From assembly GCF_900116715.1 (NCBI RefSeq), contig NZ_FPBM01000002.1, positions 350,589 to 414,588 on the forward strand: 64,000 nt of DNA. The letters run 5' to 3'. This document shows, piece by piece, positions 7,208 to 15,554 of the stretch. This DNA comes from Polaromonas sp. YR568 (lineage in GTDB: Bacteria; Pseudomonadota; Gammaproteobacteria; Burkholderiales; Burkholderiaceae_C). Position 1 is the stretch's first letter. Each line of letters begins with the position of its first letter. A program made the position numbers and the translations under genes. The notes beneath the pieces were generated by a model. That model worked only from the letters and a program-made list of their open reading frames with translations, was not told where the DNA came from and ran no database searches.

Positions 7208-10200
7208 TCATTCCCCACCCCCTTCCCGCGCATCCGCCGCGGCAGCGTTCAGAAAGCCTCTTTTGGCTTCATCGCCAGAGCCGCCGCCCTCGGCGGAAAG
7301 CTGAAAACCGCTTGGGCTGCCAGCGGTGTTTTTCGACGCGTCATAAGCGCCCACCAGCACCGTGCCGCCCAGGGCCGCCGAGGCGACGTCCCCCCCGTTG
7401 AGGGTCAAGCGGCCCTGCACAAAACGCAGGCTGTAGTTGCCGTTGGCCAGCAGGCCGCCCAGGGTGATCTCGTACTCACCCGCCAGGTAAGCGCCCTGCG
7501 CGCTCCCGCCGTAGGCCAGGCTGCCGGCCAGCACCGTGGCTGCCGTGTCGCCGGTGGCCAGACCGTTGTAGAGCACGCCATTGCCGCCGCTGTAAGGGTT
7601 GCCGCTCGGCTGTGTGTCGTTGTTGGCCGTCACGGTCAGCTGTTTCGGTGTGATGTCCGCCGTGGTGGCGGCCGTGCTGCCGCTGATGAGGTTGTAGTTG
7701 CCGGCATCCGCGCCGCCGACGGCAATGCCGGTGACGCTGACGGCCTTGTTGAGCCCGGCGTTCTGGTCCGCGAAGCTGGCGTTGCCGGTCAGGTTAAGCA
7801 CGTCACCCGTCAGGCCGTTGCCGCTGAACGCGACGCTGGCGGCCGTGGTGCCGTCATAGACCTTGCTGACGCCATTGGCCTGAACCACCAGGTCGGCCTT
7901 GTTGATGGTGGCCGTTGTGCCGGCCTGGCTGGTGATGGCGTAGTTGCCCGCGTCAGCACCGCTGTAACTGCTGCTCAGGTTGACGGTTTTGTTGGCGCCC
8001 GCGTTTTTGTCGTTGAACAAACCAGTGGCCGCTACGTTCACCACATCACCCGCAAACAGGCCGCTGTAACTGGCGCCCGCCGTGCTGACGGTAGCCGCGG
8101 TGCTGGCGTTATAGGTCTTGTCGCCGGCCGTGATGCCGCTCACCGTCAACGCGGCCCGGCCTATGGTGGCCGTGGTTGTCGCCTGGTCGGTGATGGCGTA
8201 GTTGCCAAGGTCAGCGCCGCTGTAGCTGCTGCTCAGGTTCACCGTCTTGTTGGCGCCGGCGTTTTTGTCGCTGAACAAACCGGTGGCGGCCACGCTCACC
8301 ACGTCACCGGCAAACAGGCCGTTGTAACTCGCCCCTGCCGTATTGACGGTGGCTGCGTCGCTGGCGTTGTAGGTCTTGTCGCCGGCCGTGATGCCGCTGA
8401 TGGTCAGCGTTGCCTGGCTGATGCTGGCCGTCGTTGCCGCCTGGCCAGTGATGGCGTAGTTGCCCGCATCGGCGCCGCTGTAGCTGCTGCTCAAGGCTAC
8501 CGTCTTGCCGGCGCCCACGTTCTTGTCGCCAAAGACGCCGGTCGCGGCCACATTCACTACGTCACCTGCAAACAGGCCGCTGTAGCTGGCGCCCGCCGTA
8601 TTCACAGTCGCCACATCGCTGGCGTTGTAGGTCTTGTCAGCAGCGGTGATACCGCTCACCGTCAAATTGGCCTGGCTGATGCTGGCCATTGTTGTGGCCT
8701 GGTTGGTGATGGCGTAGTTGCCCACGTCGGCGCCGCTGTAGCTGCTGCTCAGGTTCACCGTCTTGCCGGCGCCTGCGTTTTTGTCGCTGAACTGGCCGGT
8801 CGCGGCCACGTTCACCACGTCACCTGCAAACAAGCCGCTGTAGCTGACACCCGCCGTGCTAACGGTCGCTGCGCCGCTGGCGTTGTAGGTCTTGTCGGCA
8901 GCGGTGATGCCGCTCACGGTCAACGCCGCCTGGCTGATAGTGGCCGTGGTACTGGCCTGGCTGGTGATCGCGTAGTTGCCCACGTCGGCGCCGCTGTAGC
9001 TGCTGCTCAGATTCACCGTCTTGCCGGCGCCCGCGTTTTTGTCGCTGAACAACCCCGTCGCGGCGACATTCACCGCGTCGCCAGCAATCAGGCCGCCGTA
9101 GCTGGCGCCTGCGGTATTGACCGTGGCTGCATCGCTGGCGTTGTAGGTTTTATCGCTGGCGGTGATACCGCTGATGGTCAGCGCAGCCTGGCTGATGCTG
9201 GCCGTGGTGCTGGCCGCGGCGACGACATAGTTGCCGGCATCGCTGCCGCTCAGGCTGTTGGCAATGGTGACCGTCTTGCCGGCCGCCGCGTTCTTGTCGC
9301 TAAAGCTGCCGCTTTGGCTCAGCGCCACCGTATCACCGCTGACGAGGCCGCTCAACGCGCCGCCACCGACGCTGGCGACGGCCGTGCCGTCGTAGGTCTT
9401 GTTGGCCGCCGTGGTGCCGGTCACCATCAGCGTGGCCGCCGCGATGTCGGCGGTGGTCGTGCCGCTGCTCGATGCCAGCACGTAGTTGCCTGCGTCGCTG
9501 CCCGAAACGCTGCTGGTGTAGCTGACGGTCTTTCCAGCCGCCGCGTTCTTGTCGCCGAAGGTTCCGCTCTGGCTGAGCGCCACGGTGTCGCCGCTGATGA
9601 GGCCGCTCAACGCGCCGCCACTGACGCTGGCGGCGGCCGTGCCGTCGTAGGTCTTGTTGGCCGCCGTGGTGCCGGTCACCGTCAGCGTGGCCGCCGTGAT
9701 GTCGGCGGTGGTGCGGCCGCTGCCCGATACCAGCATGTAGTTGCCGGCATCGGCACCCGAAACGCTGCTGGTGTAACTCACCGTCTTGCCGGTGCCGGCG
9801 TTCTTGTCGCTGAAAGTTCCGTTCTGGATGAGCGCAACGGTGTCACCGCTGATGAGGCCGGTCAGGCTGCCGCTGAGCGTGGCGGCCGTCGTGCCGTCGT
9901 AGGTCTTGCTCGCAGCGGCGCTGCCGCTGACCGTCAACGTGGCGGCGGTGATCGTGGCGGCGCCGTCTTCGTAGCTGATGTCGTAGCCCTGCTGGCCAGA
10001 GTACAGGCCGCTGGTGCTCACGGCGTAGCTGCCCACGTTCTTGCTGCTGGTGCTGTAGGCGGCGGTGCCGAGGATGAGGCTGGTGTCGGCGCTGCTGCCG
10101 ACCGGGGTGTAGCTGCCGTTGAGGCTGGTTGTGCCGTCATAGGTCTTGCTGACGTCGCCGGTCTTGACGGTCAACGCAGTCAGAAAGCTGCGCAGCAGCG

Positions 10201-12451
10201 GCATGGTTTTGCCGTCATAGATGCGCCAGACCGAGGACGAGCCGCCGGCCGTTGCCACGCCCCAGCCTGCGGCGCTGTAGGTGCTGGCGCTGGCGGCCTC
10301 GCTGGCGCTCAGGCCGCGGGTGAGGCTGTCGATGGTCGCGGTGCTATACCGGGTGCCGATTCCCCTCGTGCTGACGCTGTTCAGCCAGAAGGAGGCCGTG
10401 ATAGTGCCGCCGTTAACGCCCGCCAGCGCGCCCACGTTGCTGGGTCCCGAAACGCTGCCGGTGGCATAGGAGTTGCTGATGCGGTTGTCAGCGAGGGCGG
10501 TGCCCACCAGCCCGCCGACAACGCCGCCTGTTGCCGAAACGCTGCCGGTGGCATAGGAGTTGCTGATGCTGCCAAAGTTGGACTCGCCCACCAACCCGCC
10601 GACCCGGACGTATCCCGAAACGCTGGCGGTGGCATAAGCGTTGCTGATGCTGCCGTGGTTCACGCCCACCAGCGCGCCCACGGAGATGTAGCCGCTGACG
10701 CTGCCGCCCACCAGACCGATATCGCGGATCACGCTCCCCCTGTCGGTGTAGCCGAACAGACCCGTGTTGCCGTTAAGGTCTGAGTTGATGGTCAGGTTGC
10801 TGATGGTGTGCCCCAGCCCGGCGAAAGTGCCGTTGAAGCGGTAGTTAATGCTGCCCACCAGCCCCCTGATGTAGGGGGTGCCGCTGGCATCCAGATCCCC
10901 GGCCAGCGCGTACTTGCCGGTCAAAGAGCCCGTGCTGTCGATCGCGTCCAGCGCGGCCATGTCGTGGATCAGCGTGTAGGCCGTGCCGCTGATGGCCAGC
11001 GTGGCATTGGCGCCGCTCAAGGTGATAGGCGCGCCGACCTTGTAGTCGGTGCCGCTGGTGACGATTCCGGTCGCGGCGTAGTTGCCGTGGTTCAGCTCCA
11101 GGCCCGCACTGGCGCCGGTGGCGGTGATGGCGGCGTTGATGTTGATGTTGTTGTAGGCGTTCAGCGTCAGCCTGGTGTTGGCGCTCCATGTGACGGCGGC
11201 GTTGACGTTGATGTCGCCGCTGCCGCTGCCTGTGCTGGCGTCGGTTTCCAGCGTGACGCTGGTGGTGGCCAGGTTGGCCGACAGCGTGTCGGCACCGATG
11301 CCGCTGGTGGTCTGCGTGCCGCTGCCCGATGAGATAGTGAAGTCGGTCGGATCGATCAGCCAGGTGCCGGTCTTGCCGGCGCCGGACAGGGTGCTGACGC
11401 GGGTGCCCGCTGCCACCTTGACATGGGCGGCGGATGTTTCGATGAAGCCGCCGTCGCCACCGGCCGGGGCGCTGGCATCCAGCGTGCCCGCCACATTCAC
11501 CGTGCCGGTCTCCATGTCGCCCATCAGCAGGATGCGGCCGGCCTTGTTCTGGAAGGTCCTTGCTTCAATGACGCCGGTGTTGTTGACGGTGGCCGTGGTC
11601 AGGCTGTTCATGGCTTTGGCCGACAGCAGCACCTGCCCGCCATTGGCCTGGATCAGCTGTTTGTTCTCGGCCAGCGCATTGATGGCGCCCTGGTCGATGC
11701 TGTAGCCGAGCAGGCTGCCGTTGTCGAGATTGAGCGTGACCTTGTTGCCGGCAGCGAGCAGCGCAGTGCCCAGGCTTGCCGTCATCACACCTTCATTGCG
11801 CACCTCAGGCGCCAGCAGCGTAAGGTAACCGCCGGGCGCGGCGTTGAGCGTGCCCTGGTTGACGACTGAGCCACCCGAACCGGTGAACACATGATTGCCG
11901 TTCATGAAGTCGGCATTGCTCATGCTCAACGTCGAAGCCACCAGGCCGCCCACATTGACCTGCGAGCCCGCGCCGAAGAGCACGCCGTTCGGGTTCAGGA
12001 TAAACACCTGGCCGTTGGCTGTGAGGCTGCCGAGGAACTCGCTCGGGCTGCTGCCGGTGATACGGTTCAGTGCAATCGCTTGCGCATTGGGCTGGTTAAA
12101 AATCAGCGCCTCATTGGCCGCCGTGGACAAACTGGTCCAGTCGATCGCCACACGCTGGCTGCTCTGGTTGATCGTTGTGGCATTGCCCACGGTCGCAATA
12201 CCCGCAGCCCCTGCCGACACGCTGGCATTCGCCGCATTCGCAGCCTGGGCTTCGTGCGGCAGCATCATCAACGCGGCCAGCATGGCCAGCGCACCCCGGC
12301 AGAGGAAATTGAGTGAGAAGCCCGCGCTGGCAAAGCCGGCCTGGACGGCGTCCCGGCTCGAGCCGCCCTTGCCGCGTCCCCTGGCGTTCTCGGCCACCGC
12401 CACCCAGAGGCCCGAGGCCATGTTCCATACCAGACGATAGATGCGGTTCAT
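7208..12451 (-). CDS. TpsA1: filamentous haemagglutinin-type exoprotein with GLUG and YDG/MBG repeats
   Basis: The 1747-residue product begins with an extended signal peptide region (MNRIYRLVWN...ENARGRGKGG), an h-region and cleavage after AQA (residue 70). The TPS secretion domain follows, with the NPNGV motif at 153-157. Then come a beta-helix, about five GLUG-type units (NSYATGSV / VGGLVG), a junction (WRIYDGKTMPLLRSFL), ten YDG-type repeats of about 80-85 residues (five carry YNA instead of YDG) and a final MBG repeat. It ends LNAAAADAREGGGE, a tail shared with other TpsA proteins here. I start it at MNR (12451): the MKSHAS codons that precede this Met in the paralogues are out of frame by one missing base. 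It is divergent from a regulator gene, and a class C operator lies between. Confidence 0.93.
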   Translation of the reverse strand: MNRIYRLVWNMASGLWVAVAENARGRGKGGSSRDAVQAGFASAGFSLNFLCRGALAMLAALMMLPHEAQAANAANASVSAGAAGIATVGNATTINQSSQRVAIDWTSLSTAANEALIFNQPNAQAIALNRITGSSPSEFLGSLTANGQVFILNPNGVLFGAGSQVNVGGLVASTLSMSNADFMNGNHVFTGSGGSVVNQGTLNAAPGGYLTLLAPEVRNEGVMTASLGTALLAAGNKVTLNLDNGSLLGYSIDQGAINALAENKQLIQANGGQVLLSAKAMNSLTTATVNNTGVIEARTFQNKAGRILLMGDMETGTVNVAGTLDASAPAGGDGGFIETSAAHVKVAAGTRVSTLSGAGKTGTWLIDPTDFTISSGSGTQTTSGIGADTLSANLATTSVTLETDASTGSGSGDINVNAAVTWSANTRLTLNAYNNININAAITATGASAGLELNHGNYAATGIVTSGTDYKVGAPITLSGANATLAISGTAYTLIHDMAALDAIDSTGSLTGKYALAGDLDASGTPYIRGLVGSINYRFNGTFAGLGHTISNLTINSDLNGNTGLFGYTDRGSVIRDIGLVGGSVSGYISVGALVGVNHGSISNAYATASVSGYVRVGGLVGESNFGSISNSYATGSVSATGGVVGGLVGTALADNRISNSYATGSVSGPSNVGALAGVNGGTITASFWLNSVSTRGIGTRYSTATIDSLTRGLSASEAASASTYSAAGWGVATAGGSSSVWRIYDGKTMPLLRSFLTALTVKTGDVSKTYDGTTSLNGSYTPVGSSADTSLILGTAAYSTSSKNVGSYAVSTSGLYSGQQGYDISYEDGAATITAATLTVSGSAAASKTYDGTTAATLSGSLTGLISGDTVALIQNGTFSDKNAGTGKTVSYTSSVSGADAGNYMLVSGSGRTTADITAATLTVTGTTAANKTYDGTAAASVSGGALSGLISGDTVALSQSGTFGDKNAAAGKTVSYTSSVSGSDAGNYVLASSSGTTTADIAAATLMVTGTTAANKTYDGTAVASVGGGALSGLVSGDTVALSQSGSFSDKNAAAGKTVTIANSLSGSDAGNYVVAAASTTASISQAALTISGITASDKTYNASDAATVNTAGASYGGLIAGDAVNVAATGLFSDKNAGAGKTVNLSSSYSGADVGNYAITSQASTTATISQAALTVSGITAADKTYNASGAATVSTAGVSYSGLFAGDVVNVAATGQFSDKNAGAGKTVNLSSSYSGADVGNYAITNQATTMASISQANLTVSGITAADKTYNASDVATVNTAGASYSGLFAGDVVNVAATGVFGDKNVGAGKTVALSSSYSGADAGNYAITGQAATTASISQATLTISGITAGDKTYNASDAATVNTAGASYNGLFAGDVVSVAATGLFSDKNAGANKTVNLSSSYSGADLGNYAITDQATTTATIGRAALTVSGITAGDKTYNASTAATVSTAGASYSGLFAGDVVNVAATGLFNDKNAGANKTVNLSSSYSGADAGNYAITSQAGTTATINKADLVVQANGVSKVYDGTTAASVAFSGNGLTGDVLNLTGNASFADQNAGLNKAVSVTGIAVGGADAGNYNLISGSTAATTADITPKQLTVTANNDTQPSGNPYSGGNGVLYNGLATGDTAATVLAGSLAYGGSAQGAYLAGEYEITLGGLLANGNYSLRFVQGRLTLNGGDVASAALGGTVLVGAYDASKNTAGSPSGFQLSAEGGGSGDEAKRGFLNAAAADAREGGGE

Positions 12452-12563
12452 ACAGGCATGGCTTTCATAACGGGGTGCCGGCAACAGAAAAAAAGGGACG
12501 GCAGGGCCGTCAGAAGCAGCCGGAAAAAGCGCCGTGCAAAGCGCGTTCCAGCTGGCCCCGGGG

Positions 12564-12610
12564 ATAGTACGAACAGCAGCCCGCGCTGTCTGTAGCGCAT
12601 ATGCGCTACG
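12564..12610 (-). promoter_or_regulatory. Class C operator-promoter of tpsA1
   Basis: GTAGCGCATATGCGCTAC (12592-12609) is a perfect 18-bp palindrome. On the minus strand it runs into CAGACA (-35), 17 bp, and TACTAT (complement of 12564-12569). The symmetric site also lies about 50 bp before the divergent regulator gene, so it could serve both. Confidence 0.72.
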
Positions 12611-12657
12611 AGCCAACCACGGGCAGGCGGCGCAATTGGCCGCACAATAGCCACCTG

Positions 12658-13386
12658 ATGGAAGCGACAAACCCGAACAAGCAGGACCTCCCGGCGGAAC
12701 CAGTGCACCTGGACGAAGCCGGGCGAACCATACACGTCGCCATCGTCGAGGACGACCTCAGCTTTCGCGGCGCCCTGGCCCGCGCCCTGCTGGCCGCACC
12801 CGACATGAAGCTGGCCGGCACGGCCGGCACCAAAGCCGAAGGCCTGGCCCTGCTGCAGGGCCCGCCGGTGGATGTTTTGCTGGTGGACCTGGGCCTGCCC
12901 GACGGCTCGGGCATTGAGGTGATACGCGCCGCGGCACGCCAGTGGCCCAGCTGCAGCATCATGGTCAGCACCAATTTCGGCGACGAGATGCACGTCATGC
13001 GCTCCATCGAGGCGGGGGCCGCGGGCTACCTCCTCAAGGACAGCTCCCGGGCCAGAATCGTGGACGAAATCCGCAGCCTGGCCAGCGGCGGCAGCCCCAT
13101 CAGCCCCATCATCGCGCGCCAGGTGCTGGCCCGCTTCCGGCAAGACGCGGCCGGCAACGCAGTCGCAGGCACGGAGCCCCCGGGCGATGCGCCGCAGCTG
13201 CTCTCGGCACGCGAAAAGGAAGTCCTGGACTTCATCACCAAGGGATTCACCGCGGTAGAGATCGCCAAGCTCATGGGCCTGTCGCATTTCACGGTGCGCA
13301 CCTTTGTGCGCCGCATCTACAGCAAACTTAAAGTGACCTCCAAGGCCGAAGCGATTTACGAAGCCAGGAGCCAGGGACTGCTGTAG
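12658..13386 (+). CDS. NarL/LuxR-family response regulator (pair 1)
   Basis: A 242-residue regulator with a receiver domain (acidic pocket EDD at 31-33, phosphoacceptor D77 in LLVDLGLPDG, Lys in GYLLKDS) and a C-terminal LuxR-type HTH (LLSAREKEVLDFITKGFTAVEIAKLM ... VRRIYSKLKV). I prefer the Met at 12658; an in-frame ATG at 12601 sits inside the palindromic operator. No clear Shine-Dalgarno is seen for either. The cognate kinase follows after 57 bp on the same strand. It is divergent from tpsA1, whose promoter carries a palindrome of the type such regulators bind, so control of tpsA1 is likely but inferred. Confidence 0.9.
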   Translation: MEATNPNKQDLPAEPVHLDEAGRTIHVAIVEDDLSFRGALARALLAAPDMKLAGTAGTKAEGLALLQGPPVDVLLVDLGLPDGSGIEVIRAAARQWPSCSIMVSTNFGDEMHVMRSIEAGAAGYLLKDSSRARIVDEIRSLASGGSPISPIIARQVLARFRQDAAGNAVAGTEPPGDAPQLLSAREKEVLDFITKGFTAVEIAKLMGLSHFTVRTFVRRIYSKLKVTSKAEAIYEARSQGLL

Positions 13387-13443
13387 CCATAGCGTCCTGC
13401 CCTGCCCCGCCAGGCCCGTGGCTGAACAAGGCACAATCCCGCC

Positions 13444-15435
13444 GTGACATCTGCGCATGAACCTTCATTGAGCCCCACGCAGCCCGCCGGCCCGCAGCGC
13501 CGGGCCGGGCGCCTGGTTGCCCTCATGGCGGCCGCCTTGCTGGCAGTCGTGGCGGCCGTGGCTGCGTTAGCGGCGCTGGACATGTGGTCCGAAAGCGCTA
13601 ACCACACGCAGTTGCACATTACCAAGGCCGACTGGCAGGTGTCCGATGCGCCCGGCTTCAGCGCCGCGCCCGCCACGCAGGACAGCAGCTTGCTGCCCAA
13701 CGCCTGGCAAACCGCCGGATTGCCCCATGCCTTGCCGGTGGCGCTGCTGCGCCAGGCAGCGGCCGCGGCGCCGGGGACAACCCGCACCACCTGGTTCAGG
13801 GTTAGCTCGCAAGGCTTGCCCCCCACGAAGCTGCCGCTGGCGCTGTACGGCGCACGCGTGCGCACCGACGGCACCGTCGCGGTCTATGCAGACGGCCGGC
13901 TCGTGCACACCGCCCAGCAGCAAGGGCCGCTCTGGAACAGCCCGCGCATGCCCCTGTGGGTGCCGCTGGAGAAAACCGCCGACGGCAGCGCGCCGCGCGA
14001 AATCCTGATCCGCCTGGAGCACACGCGCGCCAGCCAGGTGGCGCTGTCTTCGCTGTGGCTGGGTCCGGCCGAGGCCCTGAGCTGGCGCCACAGCTGGCGC
14101 TACTGGCTGCAGCTGGAGCTGCCGGCCATGTTCAGCACGGCCTTCCTCGCCGTGGGCATCTTCGCGCTTTTTGTGTGGTTCAAGTGGCGGCACCGCACGG
14201 CTTACCTGCTGTTCTTCGTACTGGCCGCAACTTCTTTCCTGCGCGGCCTGCACTTTTATGTGGGATTCCTGATCGCCAACGACTGGTTTGCCTGGCTGTC
14301 AGTGAACTCGCTGTTCTGGCTGGTCGCGACGGTGCATTTTTCAATCGTCCTGCTGCACCGCCACCGGCAGCCCTGGCTCACCGGCTCCCTGATCGCCGTC
14401 ACAGTGCTGATGGGCCTTCTGACCTTGCCGATGAACGCGCCCCTGCCCAACACACCCCAGGTCACGCCGCTGATCTATGCGGTGGTGGCGCTCATGGGTG
14501 TGAGTGTTTCGCTGGCCGGCGCCATCAACGCCTGGCGCCGCGCTTCCGGCGAAGCCATGCTGGTGGCCATGGGCACGGCCCTGTGCACCGTGTTTGGCGC
14601 AGGCGACTGGCTGCAGCAAAGCAATTTCACCAGCCCCGAAGGCTGGTACCTGGGCGCGTGGACCAACGCGATCAGCTTCAGCATCTTCGGCGCACTGTTG
14701 TACCGGCGTTATGTCGGCGCGATTGTCGAAGTCGAACAGGTCAACGCCAGCCTGGCCGAGCGGCTCAAGGCGCGTGAGATCGAACTTGAAATGAGCCACC
14801 AGCGGCTGCGCGCCGTCGAGCAGCGGCAGCTGCTGGGCGAAGAGCGCCAGCGCATGATGCAGGACATGCACGACGGGCTGGGCTCAACGCTGATCAGCGC
14901 GATCCGGTCCGTGGAGCACGGCGGCATGAGCGATGCGAAGGTCTCGCAAATCCTCAAGGACTGCATGGATGACCTGAAGCTGGCCATCGATTCGATGGAG
15001 CCGGTGGAGGCCGACCTGTTGCTGCTGCTGGCCACGCTGCGCTTCAGGCTGGAACCCCGGCTGGAAGGCACCGGCGTCACCCTGTTTTGGGAAGTGCAGG
15101 AACTGCCCACGCTGCAATGGCTGGACCCGTCGAGCGCACTGCACATCCTGCGCATCGTGCAGGAAAGCGTGGCCAACATCCTGCGCCATACGCGGGCCAC
15201 CGAGATCCGTGTCGCAACCAGCGTAGCGGGCGACGGTGTGCAGGTCATCATCAGTGATAACGGCCAGGGCTTTGATGTTGAAAAAGCGCTGGAAGAGGCC
15301 ACCGGCAAAGGCCTGCACAACCAGCGGCGGCGTGCGCAGATGCTGCGAGGCACAGTGGCATGGGAATCTGGCCCGGGGGGTACGCGCTTCACGCTTTGGC
15401 TTCCTAAGGCCCCCACGGTCGCTCACTCCGTGTAG
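13444..15435 (+). CDS. 7TM sensor histidine kinase, NarX/DesK-type catalytic core (pair 1)
   Basis: The 663-residue kinase starts with GTG. Domains in order: an N-terminal membrane anchor (about 20-45), a periplasmic beta-sandwich of 7TMR-DISM type (YADGRLV..., about 50-215), seven transmembrane helices (about 225-430), a coiled coil (VEQVNASLAERLKAREIELE), a HisKA_3 dimerisation domain with H476 in MQDMHDGLG, and a HATPase with DNGQGFD and GKGLHNQRRRA. It pairs with the regulator just upstream. The last eight codons lie within a GC-rich intergenic repeat. It converges on tpsA2. The ligand is unknown; the periplasmic sandwich resembles carbohydrate-binding folds. Confidence 0.9.
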   Translation: MTSAHEPSLSPTQPAGPQRRAGRLVALMAAALLAVVAAVAALAALDMWSESANHTQLHITKADWQVSDAPGFSAAPATQDSSLLPNAWQTAGLPHALPVALLRQAAAAAPGTTRTTWFRVSSQGLPPTKLPLALYGARVRTDGTVAVYADGRLVHTAQQQGPLWNSPRMPLWVPLEKTADGSAPREILIRLEHTRASQVALSSLWLGPAEALSWRHSWRYWLQLELPAMFSTAFLAVGIFALFVWFKWRHRTAYLLFFVLAATSFLRGLHFYVGFLIANDWFAWLSVNSLFWLVATVHFSIVLLHRHRQPWLTGSLIAVTVLMGLLTLPMNAPLPNTPQVTPLIYAVVALMGVSVSLAGAINAWRRASGEAMLVAMGTALCTVFGAGDWLQQSNFTSPEGWYLGAWTNAISFSIFGALLYRRYVGAIVEVEQVNASLAERLKAREIELEMSHQRLRAVEQRQLLGEERQRMMQDMHDGLGSTLISAIRSVEHGGMSDAKVSQILKDCMDDLKLAIDSMEPVEADLLLLLATLRFRLEPRLEGTGVTLFWEVQELPTLQWLDPSSALHILRIVQESVANILRHTRATEIRVATSVAGDGVQVIISDNGQGFDVEKALEEATGKGLHNQRRRAQMLRGTVAWESGPGGTRFTLWLPKAPTVAHSV

Positions 15436-15488
15436 CTCCCTGCCCCCCGAGGGGGCCGCCCGCCTGCGGCCTGGCAAAGCCAGTTCCG
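15421..15488 (-). repeat. GC-rich intergenic repeat, copy 1
   Basis: Contains GCCCCC-CGA-GGGGGC (15442-15456) as a strong hairpin. Its reverse complement closely matches 32463-32527 (GGCTTTGCC.GGCCGCAGGCG, the hairpin, then GGAGC.GGCTACACG.AGTGAGC-like sequence). It spans the 3' end of the kinase gene and may act as a bidirectional terminator between the convergent genes, although no T-tract follows. Confidence 0.6.
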
Positions 15489-15554
15489 CGGCTCATGCTG
15501 GGTTGAAGAATTCAGCTAGCGGCGGTTGAAGTTCGCCCGCCCGACGGCAGACAG

